Shown: positions 32,246-41,260 of the stretch, one piece after another
How positions within the stretch are numbered: position 1 is the stretch's first letter
Layout of the letters: the number at the start of each line of letters is the position of its first letter
From: Bacteroidales bacterium
GTDB lineage: Bacteria > Bacteroidota > Bacteroidia > Bacteroidales > WCHB1-69
DNA: 45,179 bases
Reading direction: 5' to 3'
Assembly (NCBI GenBank): GCA_017443175.1
Contig: JAFSOZ010000006.1
Coordinates: 1-45,179 of the forward strand
Made by a program: the position numbers and the translations under genes
Notes under the pieces: model-generated
Told to the model about the DNA's origin: nothing
The model's input: only the letters and a program-made list of their open reading frames with translations
Database searches by the model: none

Positions 32246-34711
32246 ATGCTTTACCCGAATAATTTTGAAGAGAAAATAGGTTTTGACAACATCCGGCAGC
32301 TGTTGCGCGGACGGTGCCTGAGTGCTCTCGGGCAGGGACTGGTGGATGCCGTGTCCATGATGTCGGAGCTGGACAAGATACAACCGGAGCTGGAAAGCGT
32401 GGAGGAGATGCGGCAGGTGCTGCTCTTCGATGAACCGTTTCCCGCACAAGACTTTTACGATCTTCGCACCGAGCTGAAACGACTGCAGGTGGACGGTACC
32501 TACATCGAATTGGAGGAGTTGGCTCAGTTGCGTGCCTTCATCGTCACCATGACGAGCATCTTTGTCTATTTGCGCACGCGCCATCAGGACAAAAAATACC
32601 CCTATCTGTGGGACATCTGCGAAGCAATGCCCATTCAGCGCGACCTGTTGAACGGCATCAACCGCATTTTGGACGACAAAGGGCAGCTCCGTGACAATGC
32701 TTCCGACGAACTGAGCCGCATCAAGGGCGAGATCAACCGCATTTCCAACAGCGCCGACCGCCAGATTCGCAAGATTCTCAATGCCGCCAAGCAAGACGGT
32801 TTGGTGAAAGAGGATGCCGAGATGACTATCCGCAACGGCCGCCTCTGCATTCCCATCGCGGCGCAGTACAAACGCCGCCTCAAGGGCTTCATCCACGACG
32901 AGTCGGCCACCGGCCAGACGGTTTTCATCGAGCCCACGGAGGTGTTCGATGCCAACAACGAGCTCAAAGACCTGCAAAACGCCGCCAGTCGCGAAGTGGT
33001 GCGCATCCTTTCCGAAATGTCGAACAGCATCCGTCCGCTGATTCCGGAATTGCTTGATGCGCAGCGGATTATGGGCCGTTACGACTTCCTGCGCGCCAAG
33101 GCCCTGTTCGCCATCGACCTCAACGCTGCCCTTCCGCATGTGCACAACCAGCCGCTCGTAAATTGGCAGCAGGCACAGCATCCATTGTTGTATCTCGCCT
33201 TGCAAAAAACGGGCAAAAAGGTAATCCCTCTGGATGTACAACTTACCGAAAACCAGCGCATCCTGTTGATTTCCGGTCCAAACGCCGGCGGCAAATCCGT
33301 GTGCCTCAAGTGCGTGGGTCTGCTCCAATACATGATGCAGTGCGGACTATTGGTCTCCATGCAAAGCACTTCCGACATGGGTGTGTTCCAGAGTATCTTC
33401 ATCGACATCGGCGACGAGCAGTCCATCGAAAACGATCTGAGTACCTACAGCTCACACCTCTCCAACCTCAAAGTGATGGATGAAAACCTCAACGCGAAGT
33501 CGCTGTTTCTCATCGACGAGTTCGGCTCGGGCACGGAACCCACGTTAGGCGGCGCACTTGCAGAAGCCATTTTGGAAAGCTTCTATGAAAAGCAGTCTTT
33601 CGGCATCATCACCACACACTACGGCAATTTGAAAATGTTCCCCGATACGCACAACGAAGCGGTAAACGGAGCCATGTTGTACGACACCAAAGCGTTACAA
33701 CCGTTATATAAACTCAAAATCGGCAAGCCGGGCAGCTCATTTACTTACGAAATCGCCCATCACATTGGCTTGAACCCTGACATCATCGAGAGTGCCATCT
33801 CCAAATCCGGCACCGCACAGATTGACTATGAGCGGAAACTGGAGGAAATTGAATTGGCACAGCAGGAAACGGAAAAGACGCTGAAACAGGTGCGCGCAGC
33901 CGACGACCAGCTGGCTGAAATGATTGACGAATACTCTGCCAAATTCACTGAATTGGACAAACAGCGCAAGGACATTATCCAAAAGGCCAAAAACCAAGCC
34001 AATATGATTGTGGAAAGCGCGAACAAGGTGATAGAAAAAACCATTCGCGACATCAAGGAAGCCAAGGCCGATGCGGTGAAGACCAAGAAAGCGCGGGAGA
34101 ATGTCACCAAGCTGAAAGAGGAACTCAAAGAGGAAATAGAATCCATCGAGAAAGAGGAGAGTATCAAGCCCATTGTGCCAGTGAAGCGCAGTGCTCCGAA
34201 GCCTAAGAAAGTGGAGGAGAAGCCGGAGGACAACATCATCCGCGTGGGCGACAGTGTCTTCATGGCCGACATGCAGGTGACGGGCGAGGTGACAGCCATC
34301 AACGGCAACGATGCTACTATTGCATTCAACTCCATCTCCTTCAAGACGGAAATTCGCAAGCTGGCGAAAATCAGCAAGAAGGAGGCGCGCGAAGTGCGTC
34401 GGGGCGGGGTGGTCCACTACAACGAAGGGACCTTGGGTGATGCCATGAACAAGAAGCTGGCGGAATTCGATGCTACCTTGGACGTGCGCGGACAGCGCGC
34501 GGAAGAGCTCATCACCAACTTGGAAGAGTATCTGGACGAGGCAGCCTTGCTGAGCATCCGCTTTGTACGCATCCTGCACGGCAAAGGCAACGGCATCTTG
34601 CGCCAGATCACCCGCCAAGAACTGGCCAAGCGCAAAGATGTGGAGGCATTCCAGGACGAAACCCTGGAGATGGGCGGCAGCGGAATTACCGTGGTAAAAA
34701 TGAAATTGTAG
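32246..34711 (+). CDS. mutS2: MutS2 family ATPase/endonuclease
   Basis: MutS2 proteins act on branched DNA or, as RqcU, on collided ribosomes. The 821 residues hold the MutS core: helical clamp (about 150-300), Walker A (SGPNAGGKS), Walker B (LFLIDEFGSGTEP) and ITTHYGNLK. A long coiled coil (about 520-640) and a KOW-like segment (DSVFMADMQVTGEV) follow. A C-terminal Smr nuclease domain has LDVRGQRAEELI and the ILHGKGNGILR motif. The mismatch-recognition domain I of MutS is absent, as expected for MutS2. A palindrome of the GTAGAGGCGC type begins one base after the stop. Confidence 0.95.
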   Translation: MLYPNNFEEKIGFDNIRQLLRGRCLSALGQGLVDAVSMMSELDKIQPELESVEEMRQVLLFDEPFPAQDFYDLRTELKRLQVDGTYIELEELAQLRAFIVTMTSIFVYLRTRHQDKKYPYLWDICEAMPIQRDLLNGINRILDDKGQLRDNASDELSRIKGEINRISNSADRQIRKILNAAKQDGLVKEDAEMTIRNGRLCIPIAAQYKRRLKGFIHDESATGQTVFIEPTEVFDANNELKDLQNAASREVVRILSEMSNSIRPLIPELLDAQRIMGRYDFLRAKALFAIDLNAALPHVHNQPLVNWQQAQHPLLYLALQKTGKKVIPLDVQLTENQRILLISGPNAGGKSVCLKCVGLLQYMMQCGLLVSMQSTSDMGVFQSIFIDIGDEQSIENDLSTYSSHLSNLKVMDENLNAKSLFLIDEFGSGTEPTLGGALAEAILESFYEKQSFGIITTHYGNLKMFPDTHNEAVNGAMLYDTKALQPLYKLKIGKPGSSFTYEIAHHIGLNPDIIESAISKSGTAQIDYERKLEEIELAQQETEKTLKQVRAADDQLAEMIDEYSAKFTELDKQRKDIIQKAKNQANMIVESANKVIEKTIRDIKEAKADAVKTKKARENVTKLKEELKEEIESIEKEESIKPIVPVKRSAPKPKKVEEKPEDNIIRVGDSVFMADMQVTGEVTAINGNDATIAFNSISFKTEIRKLAKISKKEAREVRRGGVVHYNEGTLGDAMNKKLAEFDATLDVRGQRAEELITNLEEYLDEAALLSIRFVRILHGKGNGILRQITRQELAKRKDVEAFQDETLEMGGSGITVVKMKL

Positions 34712-34743
34712 TTGTAGAGGCGCAAAATCTTGCGCCTCTACAA
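34712..34743. repeat. 14-bp-stem hairpin after mutS2 (GTAGAGGCGC type)
   Basis: TTGTAGAGGCGCAA (34712-34725) pairs with 34730-34743 around an AATC loop. It is a relative of the palindromes at 8745 and 10226, again placed directly after a stop codon. Confidence 0.85.
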
Positions 34744-34759
34744 ATGTGGTATCATCAAA

Positions 34760-34790
34760 TTGCGTGTATTCACTAATTTTTGTACCTTTG
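34760..34790 (+). promoter_or_regulatory. Promoter of the ctpA-dnaG operon
   Basis: TTG at 34760-34762 and TACCTTTG at 34783-34790, spaced 20 bp. Confidence 0.7.
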
Positions 34791-34815
34791 CGGCCCTAAA
34801 AAAACACACCTTGTG

Positions 34816-36621
34816 ATGAAAAAGAATATTCTTTGCATTTTTTTGCTCTGTATCGGTTGCTTGACAATGGTTTTTGCTCAAAATCCGAACAAAAACTACC
34901 AACCCAACAAGACCAAGATGGACCAGCTTATCAACTCCATCAACATGATGTATGTGGATTCGGTGGATTTTGATCCTATGACGGACAAAGCCATTGTGGC
35001 CATGCTCAAGGAGTTGGACCCGCATACAGCTTATATTCCCAAGAAGGATGTGCAGGCCATGAACGAGCCTTTGGTCGGTTCATTTGACGGAATCGGCGTC
35101 ACTTTCCAGCTCATCAAAGACACCATCAACGTGATGGAAGTCATCATCAACGGACCTTCCGAGAAGGTGGGCTTGCTTGCCGGCGATAAAATCGTCAAGG
35201 TGGATGACACGATTGCCTACGGCGACAAAATCACCAACGACTGGGTACGCAAGCATCTGCGCGGGGCAAAGGGCTCCAAAGTGAAAGTCTCCATCAAACG
35301 CGGACGCAACCCCGAATTGCTGGAATTTGTCATCACACGCGGGGCTATCCCCATGCATAGCATCAATGTCTCCTTCATGGCTGACGAGACCACCGGCTAC
35401 ATCAAGCTGGAGCGCTTCGCTGCTACCTCCACCAATGAGCTTACAACAGCCATTAAGAAACTCAAAGCGCAAGGTATGCAAGATCTCATCCTCGACTTGC
35501 GCGGTAATGGAGGCGGTTATCTGAACGTGGCTTTCGAAATCTGCGACCAGTTCATCTCGGGCAAACGTATCATCGTTTACACAGATAATTTCCGCAAAAC
35601 CGGTGAAAAATTCTACTCTGAGAAGACCGGTCTTTTTGAAGAAGGCAAGCTCATCGTGCTGGTGGACGAAAACTCTGCTTCCGCATCCGAAATCACTTCG
35701 GGTTGTGTGCAAGACTGGGACCGTGGCCTTGTGATAGGCCGCCGTACTTTCGGCAAGGGTTTGGTTCAAAAACCGCTTACCTTTGTGGATCAATCGCAGG
35801 TGCGTCTCACCATCTCCCATTACTACACGCCCACGGGTCGTTGCATCCAGAAACCCTACAACGACGGTTTGGACAACTATTTCAAAGACCTTCAGGCTCG
35901 TGCGAACCGTGGAGAGCTCTACACCGCCGACAGCATCCGTTTCCCGGATTCCCTGAAATACAAAACGCCTCACGGACGTACCGTATATGGCGGCGGTGGC
36001 ATCATGCCCGACATCTTCGTGCCGTTGGATACCACCAAGTATTCCACGCTCTACAACGAAATTGTCCGGAAAGGCATTTTCGGCAGTTTTGTGGCCGACT
36101 ATATGGAAAACAACCGCGAGCCGCTGAAACAAAAATATCCCGCTTTTGAAGATTTTCAATCCAAATACATCATCACGGATGACTTCTACAAGGAGTTCAT
36201 GCAGTATGCCAAGAAGGAGGGCGTGAGCGACAGCGCTTCGTTCAAGTTCTCCAGCTATGCCAATGCTTTCATCAAGGACAACAGTGACAAATTGGATTCG
36301 CTGTTCACCTCTTCCCATAACATGGATATGCAGATGCTGGACACCATGTTCACCAGCTATGTGGCGAAGAGTTATGCCGAAGCCATGCGCCTGCGCAACG
36401 AAGAACATGTAGGTGAGTACATCCGTGAGTATCTGAGATACGAAATCGCCCGCAGTTTGTACGGTTTCGGTGATGCCTACCGCATCTTCCTCGAAAGTGA
36501 TGATACTTATCAGAAGGCATTGGAGGTGATGCATAACAAGAAGATCTTCAAGAAATTCAAAGTGGATGCAGGCAAGAGCGGTTTCGACAAAGGAAAAAAC
36601 AGAAATAACGACGAGGATTGA
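34816..36621 (+). CDS. ctpA: S41 family C-terminal processing peptidase
   Basis: Ctp/Prc proteases cleave exported proteins near their C-termini. ATG 34816 gives a signal peptide (MKKNILCIFLLCIGCLTMVFAQ) and follows the -7 element by 25 bases. A PDZ domain (about 70-160: GSFDGIGVTF, GLLAGDKIVKVDD) precedes the S41 core. There LDLRGNGGGYL, Ser289 in DENSASASE and Lys314 in RRTFGKGLVQ form the Ser-Lys dyad, 25 residues apart as in Prc and CtpB. The 601-residue length includes a C-terminal helical region (about 420-601), longer than in short Ctp enzymes. The protein is predicted periplasmic. Its stop overlaps the dnaG start by one base. Confidence 0.93.
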   Translation: MKKNILCIFLLCIGCLTMVFAQNPNKNYQPNKTKMDQLINSINMMYVDSVDFDPMTDKAIVAMLKELDPHTAYIPKKDVQAMNEPLVGSFDGIGVTFQLIKDTINVMEVIINGPSEKVGLLAGDKIVKVDDTIAYGDKITNDWVRKHLRGAKGSKVKVSIKRGRNPELLEFVITRGAIPMHSINVSFMADETTGYIKLERFAATSTNELTTAIKKLKAQGMQDLILDLRGNGGGYLNVAFEICDQFISGKRIIVYTDNFRKTGEKFYSEKTGLFEEGKLIVLVDENSASASEITSGCVQDWDRGLVIGRRTFGKGLVQKPLTFVDQSQVRLTISHYYTPTGRCIQKPYNDGLDNYFKDLQARANRGELYTADSIRFPDSLKYKTPHGRTVYGGGGIMPDIFVPLDTTKYSTLYNEIVRKGIFGSFVADYMENNREPLKQKYPAFEDFQSKYIITDDFYKEFMQYAKKEGVSDSASFKFSSYANAFIKDNSDKLDSLFTSSHNMDMQMLDTMFTSYVAKSYAEAMRLRNEEHVGEYIREYLRYEIARSLYGFGDAYRIFLESDDTYQKALEVMHNKKIFKKFKVDAGKSGFDKGKNRNNDED

Positions 36622-38597
36622 TGATTTCCAAGAAAACCATAGACGAAATCAACTTCGCGGCCAAGATTGAGGAGGTCGTGGGTGACTTTGTCCCGCTGAA
36701 ACGGCAGGGACAGGGTTATGTGGGCGTGTGCCCGTTCCACGACGACCGCAATCCCTCCATGCACGTGAATCCCCGTCTGGGCATCTACAAGTGTTTTGTG
36801 TGCGATGCCAAGGGGGGTGCCGTCACGTTCCTGATGGAACACGCCAAAATGAGTTATCCCGAAGCCTTGGAATATCTCGCCGCCAAATACAGCATCACCG
36901 TAGAGTACGATCGGGCCGAGACGCCGGAGGAGAAAGAAATCAGGACTGAGAAGGAAAGCCTTTATCTCGTCAACGAGTTTGCGGAGAAATGGTTCATGGA
37001 CCAGTTGCGCAACGGCGAAGAGGGCAAGCTGATGGGTATGTCCTACTTCAAGGAGCGTGGTTTTCTGGATTCCACCATCGACAAGTTTCATCTTGGCTAT
37101 TGCCCCGGCGGTTGGGATACTTTCACCAAGGAGGCACTGAAGAAAGGATACAAAGAAGAATTTCTTTTGAAGCTGGGTTTGATCAAGAAAGCGGACAGCG
37201 GCAAATTGTACGATGCCTACCGCGGTCGCGTCATCTTCCCGATTCATAATACTACAGGCAAGACCATCGGCTTTGGTGGCCGGGTGTTGAAGAAGGACGA
37301 GAAAACGGCCAAATACATCAACTCGCCGGAGAATGAAATCTACCATAAGAGCGATACGCTGTATGACATCTATTTAGCGAAGAAAGCAATAAGGCAGAAA
37401 GACAATGTCTATTTGGTAGAAGGTTACACGGATGTCATTTCCATGTTCGAGGCGGGCATTGAGAATGTGGTGGCCTCCTCGGGCACGTCGCTCACCAACG
37501 AGCAGGTGAAGATTTTGGGCACGCAAACCCGCAACATCACGGTGCTGTACGACGGCGACCGGGCGGGTATCAAGGCCTCGTTGCGCGGCATCGACATGCT
37601 GCTGGAAAAGAATCTCAACGTCAAAGTGTGCCTCCTGCCCGATGGCGAGGATCCCGACTCTTTTGCCAAGAAACACCGGGATAGCGAGTTGGCCGAGTAT
37701 CTGGAAACCAATTCCACGGATTTCTTACTGTTTAAAGCCAACATCCTCTCTGAGGAGGCCGGCGACGACCCGCGCAAGCGCAGCGAGATGGTGAAGGAAA
37801 TCGTCAAAACCATTGCCAAGGTACAGGACCGCATCGCGCAGTCGTTCTACATCAAGAAATGCGCAGCCCTGTTCGATCTGTCGGAGAAAACCCTGGGCGA
37901 TGAATTGCGCTATCTAACATGGCAGGACAAGGTGAAGGGTGGCAGTAAGGCTGCTACTGGGCAAATGCCGGAAATCGCGCCGCCTGCCAAGCACGAACAT
38001 CCTGAAAGGGAAGTGGAGAAACAGGACCTTCTCTATGAGGCGGAAAAGAATCTCATCCTCCTGCTCATCAAGTATGGCCTTTTTGAAATCAACGTAGAAG
38101 ATCCGGAAACCGGAGATCCCATGCCCATGCGAGTTGATCAGTATGTGTTCGACGAATTGTTCAAGGATGGAATCCGACTTAAGGATCCTTTGTTGTTGAG
38201 AATCTATGAGCATTATGCGGAGGTGGCGGAGATTCTGCGTGATCAGGACGACATCAAGCGCACGTTCCTGCTCAGTGAGGATAAGGAAGAGAGCGCTTTT
38301 GCCATGCAATATATTGCCGCTGAAGATCCCGAATACAGTCCGCTGTGGGAAAAGCGATTCGATATGTACACCAACTCCGTGATGAACAGCCGGATGACCC
38401 TGCAGCAGGATGTGGAGAAGAACATTCTCACCCTCAAATTGCGCATTGCGGAGCATGCCAAAGCCTTTTTGGAGAAGGAACTCGCCGACAACTCCTATAC
38501 GGAAGAGGAGTCCAACGGCATTCTCCAGAGAATTGTAGATGTTGACCGGGTCAGAAAAGAACTGGCCAAGCGTCTTAATATGACCATTAGCCGATAA
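36621..38597 (+). CDS. dnaG: DNA primase DnaG
   Basis: DnaG makes the RNA primers for replication. The zinc ribbon has ligands Cys37, His40, Cys58 and Cys61 (CPFHDDRNPSM, YKCFVC). The TOPRIM domain shows YLVEGYTDVIS and LYDGDRAGIKAS. The C-terminal part (from about 450) is the helicase-binding region. At 658 residues the length is normal. The start at 36621 overlaps the ctpA stop (TGATG), so translation is probably coupled, an unusual pairing of a protease and a replication gene. The YitT-family gene follows after 12 bases. Confidence 0.95.
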   Translation: MISKKTIDEINFAAKIEEVVGDFVPLKRQGQGYVGVCPFHDDRNPSMHVNPRLGIYKCFVCDAKGGAVTFLMEHAKMSYPEALEYLAAKYSITVEYDRAETPEEKEIRTEKESLYLVNEFAEKWFMDQLRNGEEGKLMGMSYFKERGFLDSTIDKFHLGYCPGGWDTFTKEALKKGYKEEFLLKLGLIKKADSGKLYDAYRGRVIFPIHNTTGKTIGFGGRVLKKDEKTAKYINSPENEIYHKSDTLYDIYLAKKAIRQKDNVYLVEGYTDVISMFEAGIENVVASSGTSLTNEQVKILGTQTRNITVLYDGDRAGIKASLRGIDMLLEKNLNVKVCLLPDGEDPDSFAKKHRDSELAEYLETNSTDFLLFKANILSEEAGDDPRKRSEMVKEIVKTIAKVQDRIAQSFYIKKCAALFDLSEKTLGDELRYLTWQDKVKGGSKAATGQMPEIAPPAKHEHPEREVEKQDLLYEAEKNLILLLIKYGLFEINVEDPETGDPMPMRVDQYVFDELFKDGIRLKDPLLLRIYEHYAEVAEILRDQDDIKRTFLLSEDKEESAFAMQYIAAEDPEYSPLWEKRFDMYTNSVMNSRMTLQQDVEKNILTLKLRIAEHAKAFLEKELADNSYTEEESNGILQRIVDVDRVRKELAKRLNMTISR

Positions 38598-38609
38598 TTT
38601 TTTGTTTGT

Positions 38610-39545
38610 ATGAAGTGGTTTAAGAAAATTGATTGGAAGAATATCAACTGGAAAGAAGTTGTCAAAAGCTACGGACTTATCATTTTAGGAACATTCATTA
38701 TGTCCATCGGGTACGTTGTTTTCGTCTCCCCGTTGAAATTGGCTCCGGGCGGTGTCTATGGTATTGCCATTATTCTGCACCATGTGTTCAACTTTCCCAT
38801 CGGTTTATCGGGTATCTGTCTGGACCTGCCCTTGTTGCTGATAGGCACTTTGTGGTTGGGGCCCAAATTCGGAGCCAAGACGTTGGTGGGTGTCATCACG
38901 TTGCCCGCCTGGATTTCTTTGCTGGAAAAAGTTTACGGCTACGCCCCGCTGATCAGTCTGCCGGGCCAGCCCATGACTCCCGATCCGTCGGCTAACTTCA
39001 TCATCGCCTTGTGCGGCGGTATCATCATCGGCATCGGATTGGGTTTGATTTTCAAGACACGTGCAACCTCGGGCGGCTCGGATATCATTGCTATGATTAT
39101 CGGTAAGTATGTGAAACACATCCCGCTGGGCACATTGCTGATCATCGTGGACTCCACCATTGTGTTAGCTGCATTGGCTGCTTTCAAGGACTGGACCATC
39201 CCATTGTATTCCTGGCTCATCATCTACGTGACGGGCGTTGTGATGGACAAGGTGATTGCCGGTTTCCACTCCAGCAAAGCCGTGCTCATCATTTCCGACA
39301 AGCATGAGGAGATACGCTTGCGCATTTTGGACGAGTTGGAGCGCGGCGGCACCTATCTGCACGGCGAAGGAATGTATAACTACAACGAGAAAAAAATCAT
39401 TTTCACCACCATTTCGCGCAAAGAACTCCCTGTTCTCATCCATTTTGTGCACGAGATCGACCCCTCGGCGTTCGTCACCATCGTGGATGCGTCAGAGACG
39501 TTAGGCGATGGGTTCAATTCCCTTAAAGAGAAAGCATTACAATAA
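38610..39545 (+). CDS. YitT family membrane protein
   Basis: The 311-residue protein has a short charged start (MKWFKKIDWKNINWKEV) and about five or six hydrophobic segments (20-215). The conserved YitT features are PGGVYGIAIILHHVF and RATSGGSDIIAMII. A C-terminal DUF2179 domain (about 228-305: SSKAVLIISDKHEEIRLRILDELERGGTYLHGEGMY) follows; it is a small cytoplasmic domain thought to sense a ligand. The family's function is not settled. It lies 12 bases after dnaG and 13 bases before the SufT-like gene, in the same operon. Confidence 0.9.
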   Translation: MKWFKKIDWKNINWKEVVKSYGLIILGTFIMSIGYVVFVSPLKLAPGGVYGIAIILHHVFNFPIGLSGICLDLPLLLIGTLWLGPKFGAKTLVGVITLPAWISLLEKVYGYAPLISLPGQPMTPDPSANFIIALCGGIIIGIGLGLIFKTRATSGGSDIIAMIIGKYVKHIPLGTLLIIVDSTIVLAALAAFKDWTIPLYSWLIIYVTGVVMDKVIAGFHSSKAVLIISDKHEEIRLRILDELERGGTYLHGEGMYNYNEKKIIFTTISRKELPVLIHFVHEIDPSAFVTIVDASETLGDGFNSLKEKALQ

Positions 39546-39558
39546 AATATAGATTATA

Positions 39559-39858
39559 ATGAAAGAGAAAGTCATTGAAGTACTCAACTCCATTTATGAC
39601 CCTGAGATTCCGGTAAACATCTGGGAATTGGGATTCATTTACAAATTGGAAGTCAACAAAAACAACGATGTATATATTCTGATGACGCTCACCGCGCCCA
39701 ACTGTCCGGTGGCCGAGAGTCTGCCCATGGAGGTGAAGACGAAGGTGGCCATGATTCCGGGCGTGAACAAAGTTGAGGTGGAGGTCACCTTCGACCCGCC
39801 TTGGGAGATGGAGATGATGACGGAAGCCGCCAAGCTGGAGTTGGGACTGCTGTATTAG
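39559..39858 (+). CDS. MIP18/SufT-like iron-sulfur cluster assembly protein
   Basis: A 99-residue member of the MIP18 (DUF59) family. It has the DPEIPVNIWELGFIYKLEV block, the cysteine loop TLTAPNCPVAESLP and the C-terminal VTFDPPWEMEMM strand. SufT and its relatives help mature Fe-S proteins; the single conserved Cys is the key residue. It ends the ctpA-dnaG-YitT cluster. Possible clients within the window are MiaB, RlmN and the CCG oxidoreductase (inference). Confidence 0.9.
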   Translation: MKEKVIEVLNSIYDPEIPVNIWELGFIYKLEVNKNNDVYILMTLTAPNCPVAESLPMEVKTKVAMIPGVNKVEVEVTFDPPWEMEMMTEAAKLELGLLY

Positions 39859-39931
39859 GCACCTGATTTTTTCTCATATAGTCATGCCCATGGTCTGGCA
39901 GACCCAAATGAAAAATGTGCTATAATTTGTA

Positions 39932-39939
39932 TATCTTTG
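39932..39939 (+). promoter_or_regulatory. -7 promoter element of the RluB-like gene
   Basis: TATCTTTG 24 bases ahead of the ATG at 39964. Confidence 0.65.
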
Positions 39940-39963
39940 CAGCGATTTTAGAAAAAACCGTTA

Positions 39964-41130
39964 ATGGCAAGAAAATTCAACAGTGATGATTTTTCGGACG
40001 ACCAGACTTTCGAGAGAAAGCCGCGCACTGAGAGTCGCCCAAAGCGCCGCTTCAACAACGATGAAGCGGGCAGTTCCAAACCCAAACGTTCGTTCAAGGA
40101 CAAGCCTTATAAACCCAAACGCAGTTTTGATGACGACGGAGAAAACTTTTCCCGTGGCAAACGCAGTTTCAAGAAAACTGGCTACGACAACGACCGCCCA
40201 AAACGCCGTTTCAACGACAAAGACGAGCGTCCGAGACGCTCTTTCCGCGACCGCAAGGAAGACGACCGTCCGCGCAAACGCAACGTGACGGCCGAGTCGG
40301 AGATTCTGACCGAGATTGTGGCCCGGCGCAAACGCGAGGGTCGGCAGACGCCCCGCTCGCAGAAAATCCTCTCCCTCGAATTTGAGGAACAGCACGGCCC
40401 GATCCGCTTGAACAAGTACATCGCCAACGCGGGCATCTGCTCACGCCGCGATGCGGACGTGCTCATCGCCTCCGGAGCCATCACCGTGAACGGCGAAGTG
40501 GTGACCGAGATGGGCCACAAGGTGCTGCCCACCGATGAGGTGCGCTTCGGCGACCGCGTGCTCCAACGCGAGAAACCTGTCTATGTGCTCCTCAACAAGC
40601 CCAAAGACTACATCACCACCACCGACGACGAACGCGACCGCGCCAACGTGATGGAACTCGTGCGCGACGCGTGCCCGGAACGCATCTACCCTGTGGGCCG
40701 CCTCGACCGCGACACCACCGGCCTGCTGCTCTTCACCAACGACGGCGACCTTACCAAGAAACTGACCCACCCAAGCTCCCAGATTGAGAAGACCTATCTG
40801 GTCGAGGTGGACAAACCTTTTGCCTCCATCGACATGGCTGCCATCCGCAATGGCCTTGAACTGTCCGACGGCGTTATTATCCCCGACGATGTGCAATATG
40901 TGGAAGGTTCCGAATCCAAAAAAGAGATCGGCATCACCATCCACTCAGGCAAGAACCGCATCATCCGCCGTATGTTCGATTTCCTCGGCTACGATGTGGT
41001 GAAACTCGACCGCGTGATCTTCGCCGGCCTTACCAAAAAAGACCTCCCCCGCGGCATGTGGCGCTTCCTCACCAAAAAAGAGGTGGCGTTTCTCAAAATG
41101 ATTTCCAAAAAAGAGAAACAGGAAGAATAG
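39964..41130 (+). CDS. rluB: RluB/RsuA-type rRNA pseudouridine synthase with a basic repetitive N-terminus
   Basis: The enzyme part (about 140-388) has an S4 RNA-binding domain (IRLNKYIANAGICSRRDADVLIASGAITVNG) and a catalytic domain with the nucleophile Asp in GRLDRDTTGLLL. KTYLVEVD and SGKNRIIRRMFDFLGYDV follow. This places it in the RsuA/RluB/RluE/RluF family, with RluB the closest by arrangement. The first 120 residues are a low-complexity, Arg/Lys/Asp-rich tail with repeated KRRF and KRSF pieces (about eight). It is likely disordered and RNA-binding, and is absent from E. coli RluB. The stop codon's last base begins the 9-bp array at 41130. Confidence 0.9.
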   Translation: MARKFNSDDFSDDQTFERKPRTESRPKRRFNNDEAGSSKPKRSFKDKPYKPKRSFDDDGENFSRGKRSFKKTGYDNDRPKRRFNDKDERPRRSFRDRKEDDRPRKRNVTAESEILTEIVARRKREGRQTPRSQKILSLEFEEQHGPIRLNKYIANAGICSRRDADVLIASGAITVNGEVVTEMGHKVLPTDEVRFGDRVLQREKPVYVLLNKPKDYITTTDDERDRANVMELVRDACPERIYPVGRLDRDTTGLLLFTNDGDLTKKLTHPSSQIEKTYLVEVDKPFASIDMAAIRNGLELSDGVIIPDDVQYVEGSESKKEIGITIHSGKNRIIRRMFDFLGYDVVKLDRVIFAGLTKKDLPRGMWRFLTKKEVAFLKMISKKEKQEE

Positions 41131-41210
41131 GTACATGGGGTACAAGAGGTGAAGGAGGTGCATGGGGTGAATGTGGTACATGAAGTACAAGGGGTGCATG
41201 GGGTGAAAGG
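41130..41210 (+). repeat. Nine tandem 9-bp units after rluB
   Basis: Nine consecutive units run from 41130 to 41210: GGTACATGG, GGTACAAGA, GGTGAAGGA, GGTGCATGG, GGTGAATGT, GGTACATGA, AGTACAAGG, GGTGCATGG and GGTGAAAGG. A tenth, GGATTAGAA, is more decayed. The units match the minus-strand array at 25957-26001. Confidence 0.85.
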
Positions 41211-41220
41211 GGATTAGAAC

Positions 41221-41248
41221 AGTCTCCAGTCTCCGGTCTCCAGTCTTA
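41221..41248 (+). repeat. 7-bp tandem array before the U32 gene
   Basis: AGTCTCC, AGTCTCC, GGTCTCC, AGTCTTA: four units, ending 12 bases before the ATG. Confidence 0.8.
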
Positions 41249-41260
41249 ATTCATAAAATT

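Noticed and set aside
35080-36534. 484-codon minus-strand open frame opposite ctpA
   Set aside because: Same reason: the plus strand encodes a complete S41 protease with Ser289/Lys314.
41130-41248. CRISPR-like array
   Set aside because: Units of 9 and 7 bp are contiguous without spacers, and no cas genes are present.
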